A DNA stretch of 64,000 bases, from contig NZ_BLLG01000001.1 in NCBI RefSeq assembly GCF_011766325.1, positions 1-64,000 of the forward strand, given 5' to 3'. Under the pieces are notes generated by a model. It had not been told where the DNA came from and did no database searches. It was given only the letters and a program-made list of their open reading frames with translations. The translations under genes and the position numbers were made by a program. Source of the stretch: Streptomyces pacificus. Lineage in GTDB: Bacteria > Actinomycetota > Actinomycetes > Streptomycetales > Streptomycetaceae. Below, piece after piece: positions 27,101 through 35,789 of the stretch. Position 1 is the stretch's first letter, and each line of letters begins with the position of its first letter.

Positions 27101-29092
27101 ATGGGCATCACCGCCCGCGGCGCCTGGGAGTCCGTGAAGCGGCACTTCCGGGAGCTCGGCCACGACACCCAGGCCGAGGACTTCACCGTGGTCGGCGTCG
27201 GCGATATGTCGGGTGACGTGTTCGGCAACGGCATGCTCCTCTCCGAGCACATCCGGCTGGTCGCGGCCTTCGACCACCGCCATATCTTCATCGACCCCGA
27301 CCCGGACGCGGCCGTCTCGTACGCCGAGCGCCGCCGGCTGTTCGAGCTGCCCCGCTCCTCGTGGGCCGACTACGACACCGAGCTGCTGTCACCGGGCGGC
27401 GGCATCCACCCCAGGACCGCCAAGTCGATCCCGGTCAACGCGAAGGTCCGCGACGCCCTCGGCATCGAGCCAGGGGTGACGAAGCTGACGCCCGCCGAGT
27501 TGATGAAGGCGATCCTCCAGGCCCCGGTGGACCTGTTGTGGAACGGCGGCATCGGCACCTATGTGAAGGCTTCGGGCGAGTCCCACGCCGATGTCGGCGA
27601 CAAGGCGAACGACGCCATCCGCGTCGACGGCGGGCAACTGCGGGTCAAGGTCGTCGGCGAGGGCGGCAACCTGGGCCTGACCCAGCTCGGCCGTATCGAG
27701 TTCGCCCGCGGCGGCGGCCGGGTCAACACCGACGCCATCGACAACAGCGCAGGCGTGGACACCTCGGACCACGAGGTGAACATCAAGATCCTGCTGAACG
27801 GCCTGGTCGCCGAGGGCGACATGACCGTCAAGCAGCGCAACAGGCTCCTGGCGGAGATGACCGACGAGGTCGGCGGGCTGGTGCTGCGCAACAACTACGC
27901 GCAGAACACGGCTCTGGCCAACGCCGTGGCGCAGTCGCCGAGCCTGCTCCACGCCCACCAGCGCTTCATGCGCCGGCTGGGCCGGGAGGGCGCGCTGGAC
28001 CGCGCGCTGGAGTTCCTGCCCAACGACCGGCAGATCCGCGAGCTGCTCAACAACCGGCACGGCCTGTCCCAGCCCGAACTCGCCGTCCTGCTCGCCTACA
28101 CCAAGATCACGGTGGCCGAGGAGCTGATCGGCACCTCGCTGCCGGACGATCCGTATCTGCGGGGCCTGCTGCACGCGTACTTCCCGAAGCCGCTGCGGGA
28201 GAAGTTCCCCGCGGCCGTCGACGGCCATGCGCTGCGCCGCGAGATCATCACGACCGTGCTGGTCAACGACACCGTCAACACGGGTGGTTCGACCTTCCTG
28301 CACCGCCTGCGCGAGGAGACGGGGGCGTCCGTCGAGGAGATCGTCCGGGCGCAGACCGCGGCCCGTGCGATCTTCGGCCTCGGTGAGGTGTGGGACGCCG
28401 TGGAGGCGCTGGACACCGAGGTCGCCGCCGACGTCCAGATCCGGATGCGGCTGCACTCGCGCCGTCTCGTCGAGCGCGGCACGCGCTGGCTGCTGGGCAA
28501 CCGGCCGCAGCCGCTGGAACTGACGGAGACGACCGACTTCTTCGCCTCCCGGGTCGAGCGGGTGTGGGCCGAGCTGCCGAAGATGCTCAGCGGCGCCGAC
28601 CGGGAGTGGTACGAGGGGCTGCTGGAGGAGTTCACCCTCGCGGGTGTCCCCCAGGAGCTGGCCACGCGGGTCGCCGGGTTCTCGTCCGCCTTCCCGACGC
28701 TCGACATCGTGGCCATCGCCGACCGTACGGGCAAGGACCCGCTCGCCGTCGCCGAGGTCTACTACGACCTGGGCGACCGGCTGAGGATCACCGAGCTGAT
28801 GGACCGGATCATCGAGTTGCCGCGGGCCGACCGCTGGCAGTCCATGGCCCGCGCCTCCATCCGCGAGGACCTGTACGCCGCGCACGCCGCGCTCACCGCC
28901 GACGTCCTCGCCGTGGGCGACGGGGCGGCGACGCCGGAGCAGCGCTTCAAGGCGTGGGAGGAGAAGAACGCGTCGATCCTGGGCCGTGCCCGGATGACGC
29001 TGGAGGAGATCCAGGGGTCGGACACCTTCGACCTGGCGAACCTCTCGGTCGCCATGCGCACGATGCGGCAGCTGCTGCGTACGCACGGCTGA
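24155..29092 (+). CDS. NAD-glutamate dehydrogenase, 180 kDa class
   Basis: 1645 aa. Deaminates glutamate to 2-oxoglutarate and ammonia with NAD. This is the large GDH class (GDH_180) first described in Streptomyces clavuligerus. The catalytic core is about residues 730-1230: [52 protein letters not shown] and [15 protein letters not shown] are all intact. The long N-terminal part contains ACT-like regulatory segments ([20 protein letters not shown]) and the C-terminal part a helical domain. The ATG is preceded by CAGGAGCCAGAGGAC. A hairpin terminator follows the stop. Confidence 0.96.
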   Translation: [1645 protein letters not shown]

Positions 29093-29110
29093 CCGGGTCT
29101 TCGACCGGGT

Positions 29111-29145
29111 GCGGGGGCGTCCACCGCCGGGGTGGGCGCCCCCGC
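29111..29145 (+). terminator. terminator after GDH gene
   Basis: GCGGGGGCG at 29111-29119 pairs with CGCCCCCGC at 29137-29145; the inner CCACC/GGTGG extends the stem. It lies 19 nt after the GDH stop. The remaining sequence to 29444 (about 300 bp) shows no gene. Confidence 0.7.
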
Positions 29146-29444
29146 CGCGTGTCATACCGCGGCCGGCCGCGGTCCTGTCTGCCGGGGCTGCCCCGGCCGG
29201 GGTCGGCCCCGCCGGACGCGCCGGCCGGTCGATCGCCCTCTCAGCCACGGCCGTACCGCTCCTCCGCCTCATCGGTGGTCGCGGCGCTCACCCGCGGTTG
29301 ACGCGCGGTCCTCCGGCGCGGGCGCGCGCCCGAGTCGCGCTCCACCGGGTGGGTGATCGGCCGCTCGCCGCGTAGCTCCCTCCGCGAGCGGGTCGTTGCT
29401 GTGGCGGGCGGGCGCGGAAGGCGCCCGCAGGTGTGGAGGACGCC

Positions 29445-31172
29445 ATGAACTCATCGAGCGTGGCCGGGATCCCGGTCGTCCCCGCGGCTCCGGACGGTAC
29501 GGAGGCACCGGACGTGACCGTCGTCGTAGCGGTCCGAGACGACGATGGGCCGCGCCTCGGCCGCTGCCTGGCCTCCCTCGCGGGCCAGACCATCGGAGTG
29601 GCCCGGATCGAGGTGCTGGTCACGGGTAGGCCGGAGCGGCCGCCTGCCGGTGGAGCCGGGCAGTCCGCCGAAGGCCGGCGCCGACGTGCGGCCGACGACC
29701 GGCACCGGCCCGCGCCGTACGGTCATCGCGTCGGCCCTGACGCCGGTTGCCGGCAACCGGCGGGCGTCGGGTGCGCAGGGCCCGCCGGGATGTCGGCATG
29801 GGCCGCTCGGACGGCCCCGCTCCGGTGGCCGCCCGGCGATGCCGGCGCGGCGCCGTCGCACGGGGCGCACGATCCGCTGGAGACCTCGTCCGCCGCCTGG
29901 TCGCCGTCCGCCGCGGAGCTGTGCGCGGCCGGGCGCGTCGACTCCGTCAACCAGGCCCTGGAGTGTGCGCGCGGCCGCTATCTGTTCTTCCTCGACGCGG
30001 GCGACCTCCTCGGCCGGGAGGCGCTCGCACGGCTGGTCGACGCGGCCGACAGCCGGGGCCACGACGTCGTCTACGCCAAGACCGCCGCCTCGGGGGCCGC
30101 CGTCTTCGCCCGCACGTGCCACGGCGTCGCCCTCGACGGGGCCGGCCCGGCCTGGGAGCTGTCGGCCGCCAAGCTGTTCCGCCGTGAGCCGCTGACCCGC
30201 GAGGGCCTGCGGTTCGCCGAGGACATGCCGGCCGGCCTCGCCGAACAGGCCTTCACCCTCGAAGCGCTCTTCCGGGCGCGCCGTGTCGCCGTCCTCGCCG
30301 ACTACGACTACCGGTTCGCCGGGGAGGGGGCGACCGGCCCCGGACGCCGGTCCGGCACCGAGGCGCGGAACCCCTCGGCGGCCCTGGCGGCGGCCGCTGC
30401 GGATCCGGGCGGTCTGGAGGGCCTGCTGCGCGGTACGGCCGCGGCGATGGCCGTCACCGCCCGCTTCGCGGGACCCGGCCCGCTCGGCGACCGCTTCCGC
30501 CTGCGGTACTTCGCCCACGAGGGCGACGTCCTGACCGGACGGGCCTTCCTCAGGGCGCCGGAACCGGTGCGCGGGCGGGTGTTCGCCGGGGTACGGCGGC
30601 TGGTCGCCGACCACCTCGGGGACTCCGTACTCGCCCGGCTCAGGCCCGGACTCAGGCTCCGGCTCTCCTACGTACGGGCCGGTGACGAGGCCGGGCTGGT
30701 CTCGGTGCTCCGATACGAGGCCGCGCACGGCGCCCCGCCCCTGCGCACCGACCTCGTCTCCGCGGACTGGCAGCGCACCGGGCCCGCCCGCCAGACCCTC
30801 GTCGTCACCGCCCGTACCCCGCTGCCGCACCTCGAGGCCTTCGGCACCGGGCCGGTCCGGCTCACCGGTTGCCCGGAGACCGGCTGCGTGCTGCTGCGGC
30901 CGGCCTCCGGCGGAGCCGGTACGGAGATCGAGGTGCGGATCCCCGCCGAGGCGTTCCCGCCGGGCCGGACCCGGATCGGGCTGAGCACGGCACTCGCCGG
31001 TACCGAGCACACCGCCGCCGTGGCGCCCGGAACCGCGCCCCGGCAGGCCCACGCCCTGCGGGGGCTGCGCCCGTACCGGCTGGGCGTGGGGCCCGACGGC
31101 GGCGACGGGCTGGTCGTGGCCGTCACGCCGGTCGGACTGCGCGTCGGGGCCCGCCGCGCGGAGCCTGCCTGA
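29445..31172 (+). CDS. GT-2-like glycosyltransferase, interrupted or degenerate
   Basis: About 575 aa. The N terminus reads like a family 2 glycosyltransferase (DVTVVVAVRDDDGPRLGRCL, then IEVLVTG) and, after a gap, the fold resumes at VNQALECARGRYLFFLDAGD and continues with EDMPAGLAEQAFTLEALFRA. Between about residues 65 and 165 the sequence is Arg/Gly/Pro-rich, unlike the usual VDDGS...HQ segment, and third-position GC falls in this frame while it is high in the +1 frame. This suggests two compensating frameshifts or a low-complexity insertion. The C-terminal half (residues 350-575) is unrecognised. ATG start with GGAGGA 4 nt upstream. A catalytic DxD is not obvious. Confidence 0.6.
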   Translation: MNSSSVAGIPVVPAAPDGTEAPDVTVVVAVRDDDGPRLGRCLASLAGQTIGVARIEVLVTGRPERPPAGGAGQSAEGRRRRAADDRHRPAPYGHRVGPDAGCRQPAGVGCAGPAGMSAWAARTAPLRWPPGDAGAAPSHGAHDPLETSSAAWSPSAAELCAAGRVDSVNQALECARGRYLFFLDAGDLLGREALARLVDAADSRGHDVVYAKTAASGAAVFARTCHGVALDGAGPAWELSAAKLFRREPLTREGLRFAEDMPAGLAEQAFTLEALFRARRVAVLADYDYRFAGEGATGPGRRSGTEARNPSAALAAAAADPGGLEGLLRGTAAAMAVTARFAGPGPLGDRFRLRYFAHEGDVLTGRAFLRAPEPVRGRVFAGVRRLVADHLGDSVLARLRPGLRLRLSYVRAGDEAGLVSVLRYEAAHGAPPLRTDLVSADWQRTGPARQTLVVTARTPLPHLEAFGTGPVRLTGCPETGCVLLRPASGGAGTEIEVRIPAEAFPPGRTRIGLSTALAGTEHTAAVAPGTAPRQAHALRGLRPYRLGVGPDGGDGLVVAVTPVGLRVGARRAEPA

Positions 31173-31590
31173 GGGCCCGGCGCGGGCCGTGCTCTGCCGC
31201 GCCGCGCGGGAGGTACCGCGCGGTGGGCCGCACAGTTCGGGCTGGGGGCCGGCGGCTCGCGCCGGGGGGCGCGCCCTCGCCGCGTCGGCCGGCCGGCCCG
31301 CCGGGCGGCAACACGACGCGGGTGAGCAGCCGGATCTCACCGGTGCCGGCCGGCCGCGCCGCCTCCGGCAGCTCCCTCCGGATCCCCCTGCCGCCTTCGC
31401 CGTCAACCGGGCCATCGTGAGGGGATCGTGACGTACTGTCACTGCCCGCCGCGGTACCTCGGCCGACGAGCAGCCGTGTCCACCGGCGTCCCGGGCGCGC
31501 GGTGGCACCAGGGACGCCCACCGGCGTCCGGGACGTCCACCGGTGTCAAGGCGAGCAGGCGCCGTGCGTCAGGGAAGACCGGCGCCGGAG
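31173..31590. other. convergent intergenic region
   Basis: 418 bp between the convergent GT-2-like and FHA/FtsK genes. Several GC-rich inverted repeats are present (for example around 31206-31240), but I see no gene. Confidence 0.5.
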
Positions 31591-34500
31591 TCAGCGGCCG
31601 GCGGTGGTCAGCGGTGGGACCGGCGCGGCGTCCACGGAGCGGGCGGCACGGTCCAGCGCACTGGCGAGCAGGGCAAGGTCCGTGGGCCCGTTGCCCAGTT
31701 CGCGCACGGGCCGGCGGGCCGGCGGGTCGCCCATCCGCTCCCATGCCAGCTCCACGACCGTGGGGCGCAGGGTCGCCGTCCTCGGGATGCGGCCCGTCAC
31801 CCGGCCGCCCTGGAACGGTGTCACGCTCCCGTCCGGACGGCCGAGCCTGCCCCGTCCGGGCGCCCGGGCCCCGGGGCCGGGCGTCACGGGCGGTGCTTCC
31901 AGCACCACCCTCAGCCGTGTGCCGCAGGCCAGTTCGGTGTCCGCCGTGTGGTCCGGGCGGGCGGACGTCGCCACCAGATGGACGCCGAGTCGCCGCCCGT
32001 CCCTGGCTGCCGCCTCCAGCACTCTGACGACGGAACCCGCAGCGGGACGGCCCGGACTGCCGAGCGCCGGTGCGATCAGTGCGTCGTAGTCGTCGACCAG
32101 GACGAAGAGCCGGGGCAGCGTCCCGTGTCCCTCCGCGGTCCCGGCCGTGTCCGCCGACTTCGCTGCCTCCGTCGCGTTCGCTCGCGCAGGGTCGCCCACC
32201 GGGCGGAGTCTGAGCGTGCCGCCGGGCGGCGACTTGGGACCACCGCCCGCGCCCGCCCCCGTCTCCGCCGTGGCTCCCGCCGCCTTCTCCTCCCGCGCGC
32301 TCTCCTCCGTGTCCTCCCGCGTGTCCTCCCGCGCGCTCTCCTCCGCGTCCTTCCTCAGGCCCGCCCTCGCCACCGCCCCTGCTTCTGCCCTTGCCACCGG
32401 CCTCGGTTCTGCCGCGGCGCCGGCTCGGGAATCCGCGGCGCCGGGCGGGCACTGACCGATCGGCCGCCCGGCGGCCTCCCGGCCGGTGTGCCACTCCTCG
32501 AACGCCTCCCCGCCCAGCAGTTCCGACCGCCGCTTGAGCTCCGCGCCGAGCGCCTGGGCGAATTCACGCATCCGCAGCGGGTCGGAGGCGACCAGAAGCT
32601 CGGCGACGTGGGGGAGTTCGGTCAGCGCCGACAGGCCCTCCCGGCGTTCGTCTCCGGTGCCGTCCACGAGCAGCAGCCCGAGCTGGTCGGGCCGGCTTCC
32701 CGCGGCCAGCGAGGCCGCGATGGCGCGGAGCAGTTCCGTACGGCCGCTGCCCGCTGGGCCCTCGATGAGCAGATGCGGGTCCTCCGATACGAGGTCCACG
32801 GCGACCGGTCCCCCGGGGCCTGCTCCCAGCATGGCCGTGCCGGGAGCCGCCGACACCCAGCGGGCCATCAACGACGCCGGGGTGGCTCGGGCGAGGCCCA
32901 GCTCGTCCAGCAGCCGCGCGGACCGCGGCAGCGGGGCCGCGGTCGCCCGGCCCGGACCCGAGGCGTCCCCGTCGGGCCGCAGCGGCGCCAGGGCGCGGCC
33001 GAACCGCTCGGCCCACGCCGCCGACACACCGTCCACCGTGGCGACCGTGCCATGGCCCGCCGGTTGCCCGGCGGCGGTGCGCAGCAGCCGCAGCACCGTG
33101 GCCACATCACCGCTGAGCAGTCCGACGGCGCCGCACTCGCGGAAGGCCGGCGATGCCGCACAGGCCTCCTCGTACGTCGCCGCCACCGGGGAGAGCGGGG
33201 AGGCGGGCGGGGTCTCGGCGAGGCAGACGAGATGGATGCCGGCGGCCGCCCCGCCCCCGGCAAGGCGCGCCATGCCCTCGCGCAGTGCGGCGGAACCGGG
33301 GTCGCCGTCCAGGACCACGAGCGTGCGCGGCCCGGTGTGGCGCGCCGCGGCCGTCTCGACAGCGTGACGCTCCGCGCCCGGCCAGCCGGGTCCGAGCGGC
33401 CCGTCGTCCAGCCGGCGGGTCAGTTCGGCGGTCCTGGCGGTCGCCTGGTCGGGTTCGTAGGCGAGGAGCAGCCGGCAGTCCTGGCCGTGGGCCGGCCGCA
33501 GATGCGGCAGCCAGCCGAGCCAGCTCCACGCCCTCTTGCGCTCTTCCAGCGGCCGGGCGGGGTCCGTGCTGATCAGCACGATCTCCAGTTCCGCCGGCGA
33601 GTGGAGCGCCGCGGCCTGGGCGACGACGGAGCGGGCCAGCCCCATGAGCCGGTACCGGGGCCCGGCCAGGCCCAGGGACCCCGACTCCCGGAGGCCGACG
33701 GTGACGGGCACGGCGGGAACGTCCGCGCGGTCGGCCGTGCCGAGGCGGACGACGAGCGACTCGGGATGGCGGGCTTCGCGCTCCCACAGCCGAGGCCCCG
33801 GACCGAGCGCGGTGAGCAGCACGGCGGCGGGATCGGGCCAGATCTCGGCGCCGGGCCCAGCGGCGGCGGGCCCAGCGGCGCCGGGCGGGCTCGCGCCGGC
33901 CGCCTCCGGGGAGCCCGGTGCGTCGCGGCCCCCGGCGAGACGCCGCGCCCAGGCGCCTATCCCGCGCCTGCGCCGCCCGCCGCGGGTGTCGGCCCCCGCC
34001 GGTCCCGCCGGATCGCCCCCGGGGGCCCCGAGGCCGTCCGCCACTCCCGTGCCGTGCGTGGTGGCGGCGGAAGCGGGCGTACGGGCGGGCGGGGTGCCGT
34101 CCGCAGTCCGCGCCGTGGCATCCGCCGCACCGGTGGCGGGCGCGCCTGCAGGGGGGCCGCAGCGCTCGGCGGGGGCCGCGTCGGGGCCCCCGCCGGGCGG
34201 GGTGCCGGCACCGGTCGCGAGGCCCCCGCCGTATGGGACGCCGTCCGTGGCCGGCGGCGCGCCCGGGGCGGCGAGTCCGGGGGCGGTAGCGGGCCGGCCG
34301 CCGTGCGCGGCTCCCCGCGCCGGTCCGGAGCCGTGACCGCCCCGCACGCCCGCCCCGGGACCCCATGCATCCGCCCGTCCGTGCAACGGGCTGCCGTCGC
34401 CCCGGGGCGAGGCCGGTGGCGACGGCACTCCGGGGCCGGCCGCCCCGACGCCCCTCACGCCGACGCCAGCGGCTCCGACGTCAGCCGCCCGCTCGACCGC

Positions 34501-35376
34501 GGCACTCCCGCGCGCCCACGACGGGACCCGGCCCGGGAGGTCTTCCGGTGGTGCGGGCGGCGGTGCCGGGCGGCGCACCCGCAGATGCCCCTCGCCATCC
34601 GGAGCGATCACCGGACCATCTGTGTACGCGGACGAGTCCGGAGACCGGGCGCCGGAAGCCGACGGGCCGGCGCCGGGAGCCGACGGGCGGGAACCCGAAC
34701 CCGGGGCCGACGGGGAAACGGGAGCCGGGGCCGGCCCGAAGGAGGAGCCCCGAGCCGAGGGGAAGGCCTGGCCCGGGGAGGACGCCAGCCGCAGCGTGGA
34801 CTCGCCGATGCGCAGCAGCGCGCCCGGCCCCAGCCGGACCGGCCGCCGCCCGACCTCCGCGCCGTCCAGCGCCGTGCCGTTCGTGGAGCCGAGGTCCGCG
34901 ACCGTGACACCGCCGTCCTCGGCGACCGTGACCTCGCAGTGCAGTCGCGAGACGTCCGGGTCGTCCAGCGGTACGTCCGCCTCCGCCGCGCGCCCGATCC
35001 GGATACGGCCCTCGTGCAGCAGATGCACCCCGCCCGCGTCCGGCCCCGCGACCACATGGAGCTGCGGCCGCTCCGCCGCGCCCTGGTGGTCCGCAGCCTC
35101 GTCCTCGCCCGGTGTGTGCAGCGACAGCACCGCCCCGTCGAGGAGCGGCGGTTCGCCGAGCGCGCATCGCCGGGCGTCGAGCCGCTCCCGCCCCGCGTAC
35201 AGCACGACCGTCCCCGACGGCGGGGCCTCGGGCCCCGAGGCGGCGGCAGCCAGCGCCGCGGCGACCGCCGCCAGCGCCGTACCCGCGGGGGCGGTGACGA
35301 GCACGTCGCTCGCGCGCGCGGCGCCCTGCGAGGACTGGCCGCTGCGCGGCGCGAGGACGGTCAGCCGGATCTGCAT
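31591..35376 (-). CDS. FHA domain FtsK/SpoIIIE-type ATPase
   Basis: 1261 aa. A ubiquitin-like N terminus (MQIRLTVLAPRS) is followed by an FHA phosphothreonine-binding domain with RIRIGRA (about 124), SRLHCEV (143) and LGSTNGT (162). A long low-complexity Pro/Ala/Gly linker leads to an FtsK/EccC-like module with a P-loop-like GPAGSGRTELLRA (about 873), where Arg stands in place of the Walker A Lys, and a Walker B-like LFVLVDDYDAL (about 1090). An acidic/basic repeat (AREDTREDTEESAREE) interrupts the ATPase part. It is divergent from two Ser/Thr kinases, whose phosphorylated targets the FHA domain may bind. Start ATG at 35376 with AAGGGAT upstream. Confidence 0.85.
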   Translation of the reverse strand: MQIRLTVLAPRSGQSSQGAARASDVLVTAPAGTALAAVAAALAAAASGPEAPPSGTVVLYAGRERLDARRCALGEPPLLDGAVLSLHTPGEDEAADHQGAAERPQLHVVAGPDAGGVHLLHEGRIRIGRAAEADVPLDDPDVSRLHCEVTVAEDGGVTVADLGSTNGTALDGAEVGRRPVRLGPGALLRIGESTLRLASSPGQAFPSARGSSFGPAPAPVSPSAPGSGSRPSAPGAGPSASGARSPDSSAYTDGPVIAPDGEGHLRVRRPAPPPAPPEDLPGRVPSWARGSAAVERAADVGAAGVGVRGVGAAGPGVPSPPASPRGDGSPLHGRADAWGPGAGVRGGHGSGPARGAAHGGRPATAPGLAAPGAPPATDGVPYGGGLATGAGTPPGGGPDAAPAERCGPPAGAPATGAADATARTADGTPPARTPASAATTHGTGVADGLGAPGGDPAGPAGADTRGGRRRRGIGAWARRLAGGRDAPGSPEAAGASPPGAAGPAAAGPGAEIWPDPAAVLLTALGPGPRLWEREARHPESLVVRLGTADRADVPAVPVTVGLRESGSLGLAGPRYRLMGLARSVVAQAAALHSPAELEIVLISTDPARPLEERKRAWSWLGWLPHLRPAHGQDCRLLLAYEPDQATARTAELTRRLDDGPLGPGWPGAERHAVETAAARHTGPRTLVVLDGDPGSAALREGMARLAGGGAAAGIHLVCLAETPPASPLSPVAATYEEACAASPAFRECGAVGLLSGDVATVLRLLRTAAGQPAGHGTVATVDGVSAAWAERFGRALAPLRPDGDASGPGRATAAPLPRSARLLDELGLARATPASLMARWVSAAPGTAMLGAGPGGPVAVDLVSEDPHLLIEGPAGSGRTELLRAIAASLAAGSRPDQLGLLLVDGTGDERREGLSALTELPHVAELLVASDPLRMREFAQALGAELKRRSELLGGEAFEEWHTGREAAGRPIGQCPPGAADSRAGAAAEPRPVARAEAGAVARAGLRKDAEESAREDTREDTEESAREEKAAGATAETGAGAGGGPKSPPGGTLRLRPVGDPARANATEAAKSADTAGTAEGHGTLPRLFVLVDDYDALIAPALGSPGRPAAGSVVRVLEAAARDGRRLGVHLVATSARPDHTADTELACGTRLRVVLEAPPVTPGPGARAPGRGRLGRPDGSVTPFQGGRVTGRIPRTATLRPTVVELAWERMGDPPARRPVRELGNGPTDLALLASALDRAARSVDAAPVPPLTTAGR

Positions 35377-35789
35377 CGCCGTCAGCGATCCCTTCTGCGC
35401 GGGGTGCCCGGCAGGGGAGCCGCCCTGTGATTCCCCCCACCCGGCAGGTCGGCACGGCCCGGGGGCTTCAACTGCCCCATGGCTCCGTGCTGGAGGCATC
35501 CTCGCATCCGCCGCGGACAACGCGCCCCGGCCCCGGCCTTATGTGATCTTGATTGGCCTGCTCCGGACCCAAGAGTGCCTGGTGGGGATCGCCTCTGCCG
35601 CGCAGCGGGCTGCCGCCCGGCAACCGCCGGGGCGTTCCCGGCGTCTTAGCCGCCGACCCGCTGATCACTCCGATGACCCGATCGGCGGCACTACAGTGGG
35701 TCCGACCTCCGGACGGTGCCGACCATGGACCGGGGAGACGGAACCACGGGGAACGACGTTCCACCGACGAACAGCAGGGAGCGCATGAC
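35377..35789. promoter_or_regulatory. divergent promoter region, FHA/FtsK gene and pkaA
   Basis: 413 bp shared by two divergent genes. TACAGT at about 35691-35696 is a plausible -10 box for the kinase transcript, giving a leader of roughly 90 nt. The stretch near 35536-35560 is lower in GC (TTATGTGATCTTGATTGGCC). No gene is seen. Confidence 0.4.

Noticed and set aside
31543..35430. 1295-codon plus-strand open frame
   Set aside because: Antisense shadow of the FHA/FtsK-type gene; low complexity and no start signal.
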